Part shown: piece after piece, positions 35,408 through 41,638 of the stretch
Numbering within the stretch: position 1 is the stretch's first letter
How the letters are laid out: the number at the start of each line of letters is the position of its first letter
Origin: Halomonas colorata
GTDB lineage: Bacteria; Pseudomonadota; Gammaproteobacteria; Pseudomonadales; Halomonadaceae
Assembly (NCBI RefSeq): GCF_014897985.1
Contig: NZ_JABUZA010000040.1
Location: 1-41,638 of the forward strand
Length of the DNA: 41,638 bases
Direction of reading: 5' to 3'
Notes under the pieces: generated by a model
Told to the model about the DNA's origin: nothing
Seen by the model: the letters and a program-made list of their open reading frames with translations, nothing else
Databases searched by the model: none
Made by a program: the position numbers and the translations under genes

Positions 35408-36142
35408 ATGTGGTTTATTCAGCCCAAGCAGGACTTCATTGCCGAAATGCCCTGGAGGTATACGAATGAAAATGCCGTAATGAGTTGGCAGATTAAAGCC
35501 CGTAATTATAACACTTCTGGCATGAATTTTATTTTAATTCCAATGGTGCTGGTTAGTCTTGGAACGGGTTTTTTTGGTTTCAATATTGGTTCTATTGGTA
35601 GTGAAGGACTTTTACTCCCGCTATTGGTAGGAGCAGTGTTTTTTTTGTTTACAATATCACTTTCCCTATTTATTACTCATAATACTACCATCTTTGTCTA
35701 TCGTTTTACTGAAACGTTAGTGGAGGTGCATTCGTGGGAGCCGCGGGAGGTATCGGGCAAGGCATTCCTGAAGTGGTCCGCCATTATTTTGCTACCTGTA
35801 GTAGGTGTGCTGGCATTGTTTGAGCCAGCCTTGATAGTAGCGGGTATTGGCCCCTTGGGAATGGGGCTAATGGCCTTAAAAGCGGGATCTCAACAGACAA
35901 AGCAGGATAGTAGTAAGCATCATTCATTTTATTGGCAAGACACTGACAAAATCTATCTTTATCCTGGTAGAAATATTATAGGTTTGAACACCCCTTGGTA
36001 CCACCCTGAAAAAAAAACAATTATTCCTAATGGAATGAATGCAATTTATTGTAAAGAGGGCGAACGTCAAGAAGTGTTTAGATTCTTTAAAGAAAGATTG
36101 CCAGATGTTGAGGTGGTAGAAGAGAAGTTTCATCTGTGGTGA
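35408..36142 (+). CDS. Putative immunity membrane protein 2 (paralogue)
   Basis: A 244-residue paralogue of the protein at 34538. Both share MWFIQPKQD, the VYRFTE segment, the FLKWSAIIL-P-VGVL helix and the GMGLMA/AMGLAA region; they diverge in the first two helices and in the C-terminal third. Hydrophobic segments lie at about residues 38-62, 68-92 and 120-160. An A9 tract (36009-36017) sits in the frame within PEKKTII. The gene is AT-rich. By analogy with arrays of orphan immunity genes in polymorphic toxin loci it may protect against a related effector from other strains. No domain was recognised. Confidence 0.65.
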   Translation: MWFIQPKQDFIAEMPWRYTNENAVMSWQIKARNYNTSGMNFILIPMVLVSLGTGFFGFNIGSIGSEGLLLPLLVGAVFFLFTISLSLFITHNTTIFVYRFTETLVEVHSWEPREVSGKAFLKWSAIILLPVVGVLALFEPALIVAGIGPLGMGLMALKAGSQQTKQDSSKHHSFYWQDTDKIYLYPGRNIIGLNTPWYHPEKKTIIPNGMNAIYCKEGERQEVFRFFKERLPDVEVVEEKFHLW

Positions 36143-36527
36143 TGCTGATTTGGTTGCTGATGCAACACGAACCTACCCTATCGGCGTATCGTTTTTGAAA
36201 ACTACTTTATGGAGTCGCTGCAGCATTTTGGACAATGTGTTAGCAGCAGGGCCAGCATTGGCACTCTTATGGTTTTACCGTCCCAAGTGACGCAGGCAAT
36301 GAGCTACCGATAAACGAGGCTCAACGATACCTGGTCCATGGCCGCGTTGAATGGGGTATCAATCAGCGTCAGATCGGCTGAAATATGGGTGTTCACAACA
36401 GCACAGTTAGACGTAAGCTTCGCTGCCATTCGACCGGGTAGAGATCCCAAGTAGCCGCAGGCGTGCAGTGATCACTGCCGTGGCCGACTGGCTGTGGTAG
36501 GAGTGTATCCTTGAACCGATTCAGTGA
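36143..36527. other. Non-coding stretch with gene debris
   Basis: No intact gene was found. A short open stretch (about 36288-36380) reads DAGNELPINEAQRYLVHGR and on to a stop, which looks like the end of a decayed protein that I cannot name. Base composition is higher in GC than the immunity genes to the left, so this is probably a recombination scar from a lost effector segment. Confidence 0.4.
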
Positions 36528-36698
36528 CCCGAAACGCTGCTCTCACCAGGCGAAGACCGCTTACGTTTTACCTTTTACAAGCCTGACGCTGCCGCAGGCA
36601 AAAAAGAGATCGAACCCAATGGTGAGGAAACTCGGGGTATCCGCGCGCCTGCCCGCTTTGCAACCTACGCATGCCATTATCGAGGCACATTACGGTAA
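36528..36698 (+). pseudogene. Degenerate copy of the effector C-terminal tail (copy 3)
   Basis: The frame starting near 36528 reads PETLLSPGEDRLRFTFYKP, AAAGKKEIEPNGEETRGI and RAPARF, then a stop at 36696-36698. The intact effector has AETLLSANEGRSNYTFYKV, TSGKKEIEPNDDKNLGI and TAPTRF at its end. The match covers about 50 codons. A TGA immediately before this section cuts it from any upstream coding sequence. It is an orphan tail of a second VasX-like effector, diverged from the one at 31126, and lies seven bases before the next ATG. Confidence 0.8.
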
Positions 36699-36705
36699 CA
36701 CCTTC

Positions 36706-37224
36706 ATGCCAGACTGGTTTGACGAATTGACCGAGGGCGTCCGTAATCCGACCAGTTATCGTATTGCTGTACATATGCCCAATGTATCGCCAGCCATGCT
36801 TGAGTCTTTGGGCGGAGAGCCACCGCTACATCTTGCGCTAAAAGTGTGGAGATTGACTCCAGCAGGCCCGCGGGGACGCTGGTCATCGTCTCACTGGGAA
36901 GAGATTACTGAGACATGGACCAATAGTATGGTAACCACTACCGCCCTATCACAACATGCTGGTTTGCTAGTGAGGAGCGAAACATTCCCTGAAGAGCCTG
37001 GCAAGGTGCGTTATGTAGTGGGAGTGCGTTATTCGCGGCCCAATGAAGAGGGTGAGCGTCGCAGAGAGGAGCAGTACATTCTGATTAATCCGCGCCATGG
37101 GCGGGATACTGGTGGCAAACACCGCCATATGCCTGACGCTGAGCTCACACCTAACTCTACTAATGGCGATTGGCATGATATCGACGGCCGAACCATCGTA
37201 GCCCCAGCCACGCGCACGGACTGA
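36706..37224 (+). CDS. Unrecognised protein in an immunity position
   Basis: A 172-residue soluble-looking protein if started at ATG 36706, just after the tail remnant's stop. An upstream in-frame ATG exists at about 36625 but overlaps the remnant. It has no clear membrane segment; PTSYRIAVHMPNVSP, LHLALKVWRLTPAGPRG and RYVVGVRYSRPNEEGERRREEQYIL suggest a beta-rich domain. I do not recognise the family. It starts where an immunity gene would follow an effector tail, and ends seven bases before the first member of the next family, so co-transcription is likely. The weak ribosome-binding site makes the start uncertain. Confidence 0.5.
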   Translation: MPDWFDELTEGVRNPTSYRIAVHMPNVSPAMLESLGGEPPLHLALKVWRLTPAGPRGRWSSSHWEEITETWTNSMVTTTALSQHAGLLVRSETFPEEPGKVRYVVGVRYSRPNEEGERRREEQYILINPRHGRDTGGKHRHMPDAELTPNSTNGDWHDIDGRTIVAPATRTD

Positions 37225-37231
37225 GTATCCA

Positions 37232-38353
37232 ATGGTAAAAAAGACACTTAACGAAGCGTTTCCAGAGCCAGCACCGGGCCAGCCCCACAGGGCTGGCGAT
37301 ACTGAGCGCATGGGCACTAACAAGGTAACGTATCTGGCACCGTTGCCACTACCTACTGGTATGGCACCAGTAGATTTTAGTCATGTCATCGGTGAGCTAA
37401 ACGATACCTGGCTCGATTATGGGGCTGGACCACCTAATGTTCTTGGTTACCAGTTGGCATTATTAGGCCCTTTATTTATTATTTTTTTCTGCCTTGTATT
37501 AGTCCCATTAGTATTGATCTCTATTCTAGATTGGGAGTTCTATCGTCTTTTAATTAGTAGCGCTATTTTTGGGGGGGGAGGAATTTTCTTAATCTCATTA
37601 TGGTCTATTCGAGGAGCATATCGGGAGCGTTTGAAAGAAGCCCCCATCCGCTTCCATCGCCAGCGCCGTGAAGTGTGCTTTATCATTAAGGAACGACGCG
37701 TGGGGAATGAGGTAGATGCGCCAGTCATCCTCCCTTGGGAGTCGCTGATGGCCTGGGCGGTCGAAGGGCACGGGGCGACTCAATACGGCACCACTCGGCA
37801 GTATGGTCTGGGAATCGGCTACGCACATCCCAAAACAGGTAAGTGGCTCAAGACAGAAGGTCGGACTGCTGGAATGGCACTATCTCTGGGAGAGTGGGAA
37901 GTGCTGCGCGCTTATATGGAGCATGAGTTGCACAGCCTTGATGAAGTGCAAGATCCCTTCGGCTTGCGTGCACCCGGCGACCCACCCCATCAGGGCGTGC
38001 ACACCATCCGCAATGCTCGCCGTAAACTCCATCAAAGCTTGCGTGAACAGCCCTCGCTCTGGCGCTATCTCTATGCGATTGGTTGGTACTTTATTCATGC
38101 ACTGACACTATGGACGCTACCGGGCTATCTGGGCGAGCGAGAGCATCGAATCATTCAGCAGAAGCGGCCACTGCGGAAGTTAGCCGAAGTAGAAGAGTGG
38201 TCGAAGTCTCTTCCCAAAGAGCAGTGGGCCAAGCCGAGTGAGGAACTGGTACGTCTATCTGAAGAGGTGTACCGGATTCGTGAGCGCGACCTTCAGCGGC
38301 CCATCGAAGAAGTATTTGCTGAGGCTTACCGGCGGCAGGGGTTAGAAACCTGA
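37232..38353 (+). CDS. Paralogue A of an unrecognised membrane-protein family
   Basis: A 373-residue protein with a soluble N-terminal segment (HRAGDTERMGTNKVTYLAP, LPLPTG, LNDTWLDYGAG), two hydrophobic segments (about 78-100 and 105-128) and a long cytoplasmic part starting at RFHRQRREVCF. That part continues with ILPWESLMAW, TQYGTTRQYGLGIGY, VHTIRNARRKLHQ, EQWAKPSEELVRLSEE and PIEEVFAEAY. Paralogues B and C follow. A G8 tract (37571-37578) encodes FGGGGIF in the second hydrophobic segment, in frame here. The DUF6708 family of T6SS loci may be related (recalled, not checked). Immunity or effector-associated function is inferred only from location. Confidence 0.7.
   Translation: MVKKTLNEAFPEPAPGQPHRAGDTERMGTNKVTYLAPLPLPTGMAPVDFSHVIGELNDTWLDYGAGPPNVLGYQLALLGPLFIIFFCLVLVPLVLISILDWEFYRLLISSAIFGGGGIFLISLWSIRGAYRERLKEAPIRFHRQRREVCFIIKERRVGNEVDAPVILPWESLMAWAVEGHGATQYGTTRQYGLGIGYAHPKTGKWLKTEGRTAGMALSLGEWEVLRAYMEHELHSLDEVQDPFGLRAPGDPPHQGVHTIRNARRKLHQSLREQPSLWRYLYAIGWYFIHALTLWTLPGYLGEREHRIIQQKRPLRKLAEVEEWSKSLPKEQWAKPSEELVRLSEEVYRIRERDLQRPIEEVFAEAYRRQGLET
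37571..37578. repeat. G8 tract in paralogue A
   Basis: Eight G residues within the second hydrophobic segment; the frame is open (ON) at this length. Loss or gain of one G would truncate the protein before the RFHRQRREV domain. Confidence 0.95.
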
Positions 38354-38357
38354 TTTT

Positions 38358-39473
38358 ATGGCCAAAAAATATAAGGACCTCACGGGGCTAGACCCAACTA
38401 AACCGCAGCAAGCAGGAGATGTAGAGCGTCTGCCAGCTGGGCAAATCGTATTTCTGGCGCCTCACCCTCTTCCCACGGGGGAGGCGGCACTAAACGAAGG
38501 AGCGGTCAGCGAACTAAACGACACTTGGCTGGACTATGGTGCAGGATGGCCTGGCGTATTTGGTAATCAACTAATTTTGGGGGGGGCGTTTAAAGGATTT
38601 CTTCTGATTGCTGTTGTGGCGCCGCTATTGCTTTCTCCGTTTATGTCACAAAGACAGTTCAATGCTCTCGCTGATGGATTTATTATAAATGGCCTTTATA
38701 TAGCGGCTGTTGTGCTGTTTTTTGGCCTATGGGGAGTACTTTCAGTGTACTCGAAACGCAAAAAAGTTATCCCGACGCGTTTCCACCGTCAACGTCGCGA
38801 AGTGTGCTTTGTTCCGGAAAGTAAAAACGGTAATGGCTACGAAGCACCTGTGTTTGTACCTTGGGAATCACTCCGGGTATGGGTTTTCGAGACCCGTGGC
38901 GCTACCCAGTATGGCGTGCAACAGCAATACGGCATGGGGATCGGCTATGTGCTGCCGGGTACTGATAAATGGGTAAAAACCGAATTTATGACCCCTGCTT
39001 TGCCGTTGGCTCTGGCCGAGTGGGAAGCGCTTCGCGGTTATATGGAGTATGAAATCAACTCCTTGGATGAGGTCCAGAGCCCCCTTGCCATTCGAGAAGA
39101 AGGTGATCCGCCTTGGGAGGGGGCGCATACCATCCGTAATGCCCGCCGCCGTCTGCATCGACGCCGTCGCAACGGGGAGGTTGGCTGGTTCTACACGCTG
39201 GGTTGGTATCTCTATCACCTGCTCACCTTCTGGACGCTTCCGGGGTATCTGGCCGAGCTCGAGACGTGGCTACTTAGACGCTCTGGTAAAAAGACACTGC
39301 CTGCTGAGATGGTGGAGTGGTCGAAACCATTGCCCGAAGAACAGTGGGCCAAGCCAAGCGCCGAGTTGGTAAGGCTCTCTGAAGAAGCCAGGCGGATTCG
39401 TAACGCCGACCCACAGCGTCCCATCGAAGAGGTTTTCGCGGAGGCATATCGTCATCAAGGTATAGAGGCCTGA
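38358..39473 (+). CDS. Paralogue B of the same membrane-protein family
   Basis: A 371-residue protein four bases after paralogue A. It shares the family order QAGDVERLPAGQIVFLAP, LPTG, LNDTWLDYGAG, two hydrophobic segments, TRFHRQRREVCF, VPWESLRVW, TQYGVQQQYGMGIGY, HTIRNARRRLHRRRR, EQWAKPSAELVRLSEE and PIEEVFAEAY. Its G8 tract (38579-38586) lies at a different place, in the first hydrophobic segment (LILGGAF), and is in frame. Conserved ends and divergent membrane segments suggest tandem duplication followed by divergence. Function unknown. Confidence 0.7.
   Translation: MAKKYKDLTGLDPTKPQQAGDVERLPAGQIVFLAPHPLPTGEAALNEGAVSELNDTWLDYGAGWPGVFGNQLILGGAFKGFLLIAVVAPLLLSPFMSQRQFNALADGFIINGLYIAAVVLFFGLWGVLSVYSKRKKVIPTRFHRQRREVCFVPESKNGNGYEAPVFVPWESLRVWVFETRGATQYGVQQQYGMGIGYVLPGTDKWVKTEFMTPALPLALAEWEALRGYMEYEINSLDEVQSPLAIREEGDPPWEGAHTIRNARRRLHRRRRNGEVGWFYTLGWYLYHLLTFWTLPGYLAELETWLLRRSGKKTLPAEMVEWSKPLPEEQWAKPSAELVRLSEEARRIRNADPQRPIEEVFAEAYRHQGIEA
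38579..38586. repeat. G8 tract in paralogue B
   Basis: Eight G residues at the start of the first hydrophobic segment; frame open. The position is not homologous to the tracts in paralogues A and C, so it was not simply inherited by duplication. Confidence 0.95.
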
Positions 39474-39515
39474 CGACGGCTACCCAAGTATATATTTTTC
39501 ATGTAAGGCACCCCT

Positions 39516-40636
39516 ATGTCGGCCAAACAACACCCAACGCCGCGTCCGGATATTCTTCAGTCCCACCGGGCTGGAGATGTTGTGTCATTTCCAGGTGGCA
39601 AGATTATTTACCTGTCGCCTGCTCCCTTACCAACAGGGTCGGCGCCCTTAGATTTCAACCAGGCGATTGGGGAAGTAAACGATGCCTATTTGGATTTCGG
39701 AGGAAGCCTTCCTACGCCATTTACTTGGCAGTTTACGTTGGGCATACCCTTTATAAGCTCACTTTGGGTTGTTGTGCTTACTCCATTGGTGCTCGGTTGG
39801 CTGACTTCTAATGAAGATATCTCTTTGGCCAGTGAGTTCATGGCATTCTTCGACATTACTATTGGAATAGGGCTATGGGGGGGATAATCCTTGCATTAGC
39901 TTTGGTAATCAAAGCCCACTACCACTTCAAGTTCCGTGAGGCTGTCCCTACTCGTTTTCACCGCCAGCGCCGTGAGGTCGCCTTTGCGCCGGGTGACGGC
40001 AAGCCGCCCATCATCGTGCCCTGGGAAAACGTGGCGGCTTGGGTGACTCAAGCGCAGGGTATGACGCAATACGGTGTGCAGCGTCAGTATGGCTTGGGGA
40101 TAGGCTTTATCGAGCCTGAAACCGGGCAGCAGCACTTTCTGGAATTATCACAGCCCGGTATGCCCTTGGCGTTGGGGCTTTGGGAAGCGGTGCGGGCTTA
40201 TATGGAGTACGAGGTCAATACGCGCGAAGAGATTCAGGATCCTCATGGCTTGCATCGCCCCGGTGATCCGCCCTACGAGGGCGTGCACACCTTCCACAAT
40301 GCCCGGCGCCGGTTGCACCGCCGCTACCGCGAGGGCGACATCGGGCTGTTCACGGTCACCATGTGGTACCTGTGGCACATTATCGACCTATGGACGATAC
40401 CTTTTCATCTGGCGGAATGGGAAATCCGCACCATCCAGAAGGCAGGGCAGAAGACACTACCAGAGAGCCTTGATGAGTGGTCACAACCTCTGCCTGAAGA
40501 GCAGTGGGCCAAGCCCAGTGAAGAGCTGATGCGGCTATCAAAAGAAGTTAAACAGCGCCATGACCGGCAGCCGAATCGGCCTATTACCGCTATCTTTGCC
40601 GAGGTTTATGCAAACGAAACGTCGCTCATAACATGA
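39516..40636 (+). pseudogene. Paralogue C, frameshifted at a G7 tract
   Basis: Two frames (39516-39887 and 39875-40636) together encode a family member. The first half has SHRAGDVVSFPGGKIIYLSP, LPTG, VNDAYLDFGG and hydrophobic segments, and ends GIGLWGG-stop. The second half restarts inside the G tract with GGIILALALVIK and continues TRFHRQRREVAF, VPWENVAAW, TQYGVQRQYGLGIGF, NARRRLHRRY and EQWAKPSEELMRLS. Adding one G (G8) gives 373 residues, the same length as paralogue A. As written the protein is off. The rest of both halves looks undamaged. Confidence 0.8.
39877..39883. repeat. G7 tract at the frameshift in paralogue C
   Basis: Seven G residues; a TAA follows immediately after GGA in this frame. 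G8 would restore the family reading frame. It lies at nearly the same point of the second hydrophobic segment as the tract in paralogue A. Confidence 0.95.
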
Positions 40637-40711
40637 GGCAATGGTAGCTAACACTACAGTCAGCGCGTTCCATAACGCTATATCGATACACCAGTATTGG
40701 AGAGTAAAGAA

Positions 40712-41113
40712 GTGAGCGAAAAAGTAGTAAGTGATCAACAGGAAAAAGTCTTAATCGAAAATATTGATTTTAAGTGCCCCTCATGTGCTTCTTGCTTCAG
40801 TGAAGAATCGCAATGGATCACTAATCTTTTAGAATCCAAAACGACCACTTGCCCAAACTGTGGAAGCGAGCTGCTGATTGGAGCAGAAGAAGAGGGCCTT
40901 CTGGCAGCTTTAATGAAGAAGAAAGAGCGATTCGGTAAAGCAATGTTCGTCTTTATGGTGCCCTACGCTATAGGAGGGCTTATCGTATCCCTTTATTTCG
41001 GCGGGCTCGGTTTTATGCTTTATATGCCGGTCGGACTGGTTATTTTCTCTCTGTTGAAAATGTTGTTTGATAACCAACCTGACCTGACGATTGGCTTGAA
41101 TCAAGCCTCATAA
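40712..41113 (+). CDS. Small zinc-ribbon membrane protein
   Basis: A 133-residue protein with a putative zinc ribbon: FKCPSC at about residue 20 and TTCPNC about 30 residues later provide two CPxC pairs. These are followed by a charged linker and two hydrophobic segments (AMFVFMVPYAIGGLIVSLYF and GFMLYMPVGLVIFSLLKMLF). I chose GTG 40712 with GGAG nine bases upstream over TTG 40697, which overlaps that ribosome-binding site. It is 75 bp after paralogue C. Family and role are not recognised; an accessory immunity or envelope function is only a guess. Confidence 0.6.
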   Translation: MSEKVVSDQQEKVLIENIDFKCPSCASCFSEESQWITNLLESKTTTCPNCGSELLIGAEEEGLLAALMKKKERFGKAMFVFMVPYAIGGLIVSLYFGGLGFMLYMPVGLVIFSLLKMLFDNQPDLTIGLNQAS

Positions 41114-41222
41114 CAGACATGCCAACGATGCAATCAACAATGGGGATAACGTAACCTCAGTAATGAATGGCAGCATGGCTCCAGAAAAGGTATTGCTCCT
41201 AAAGTGATTAAATGTAAATCGA

Positions 41223-41426
41223 ATGTTTAAAACCAGCCCCAACAAAGCGCTGCCCCCCATGCGTGCGGGTGAACGGGAAAGCCGCGCAGGGGGCGAGCAA
41301 TACTGTTTAAGCCCCCTGCCACTGCCTACGGACAGCGAAGGCTTGGCCGATGTAGCGCATATCGATGTACACCACGATGGTGTCACAATGGATATTCGCC
41401 AGGGCGCTAGCCTGGATTTCTCATAG
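41223..41426 (+). pseudogene. Possible N-terminal remnant of the paralogue A/B/C family
   Basis: A 67-codon frame reading MRAGERESRAGGEQYCLSP, then LPLPTDSEGLADVAHIDV. It resembles the N-terminal RAGDxE...YLxPxPLPTG block of paralogues A-C at about residues 18-50, then diverges and stops before any membrane segment. No ribosome-binding site of note was seen. It could be a decayed fourth copy, or a chance short frame. Confidence 0.4.
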
Positions 41427-41638
41427 TACCTCAGCCAGTACCGCACTCAGGCTGTAACACCGCTAAACACCTACTGGCTCGACTTACATCGGCTACTTTT
41501 TAACCACTTTCCGTCCTTCAGACACACTTCCCCCTTTCCCCCATTGCGTCGGGCCGGGGGCGCCCGAGCAGTCAGTTCGGCACCAACCGCCTGACGAGAT
41601 CGGATAGCGCCGTTTTATAGGGGTAGCTGTCACTCATG
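41427..41638. other. End of window without recognised gene
   Basis: No supported gene. On the minus strand a frame of 21 codons begins at 41637 (MSDSYPYKTALSDLVRRLVP) and stops within the window. Too short to assign. Confidence 0.4.

Noticed and set aside
41530..41638. Short minus-strand frame at the right edge
   Set aside because: Only 21 codons with a stop inside the window and no recognisable match.

Overview
The window looks like a chromosome segment from a halophilic gammaproteobacterium of the Halomonadaceae (Halomonas or a close relative). This is inferred from acidic proteins, moderately high GC in the housekeeping part, a Trk potassium operon, a complete Entner-Doudoroff (ED) gene set with HexR-like sites, and a cobalamin late-assembly cluster. 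No rRNA, tRNA, CRISPR array or intact insertion sequence was seen.

Region 1 (1-3431, minus strand) is a potassium-uptake operon: trkH, a short KdpD-like histidine kinase, a KdpE-like response regulator and the first 25 codons of trkA. Region 2 (3758-17077) is sugar acid metabolism. zwf-pgl-eda run rightward behind a HexR-like operator. A sodium/solute symporter follows. A leftward operon dgoR-dgoD-dgoK-dgoA-lactonase encodes galactonate catabolism, and a leftward set edd-glk-fructokinase sits behind two HexR-like sites and an unexplained tandem repeat. An identical 11-bp palindrome lies upstream of dgoR and of the symporter, tying the symporter to the galactonate regulon.

Region 3 (17395-23235) is a tripartite RND efflux system, with permease and adaptor leftward and the outer-membrane channel divergent. 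Region 4 (23347-27918) is a cobalamin nucleotide-loop assembly cluster (cobT, cobD/cbiB, cobU-like, cobS, cobC) ending in a second, truncated CobU-like protein. The two CobU-like proteins carry complementary conserved motifs.

Region 5 (28080-41638) is a type VI secretion (T6SS) effector island in the order vgrG, DUF4123 adaptor, VasX-like pore-forming effector, membrane immunity proteins, matching the Vibrio cholerae vgrG2-vasW-vasX-tsiV2 order. vgrG has one in-frame stop. The VasX-like gene is frameshifted exactly at a G8 tract. Beyond the first immunity gene, two degenerate copies of the effector's C-terminal tail each precede another gene (an immunity paralogue, then an unknown ORF). Three tandem paralogues of an unrecognised membrane-protein family follow, each with its own G7 or G8 tract, and the third is frameshifted at its tract. 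By eye, homopolymeric G tracts of 7 or more occur only in this island. The most interesting hypothesis for the window is therefore a phase-variable T6SS effector/immunity island; homopolymer sequencing error is the main alternative and must be excluded first.
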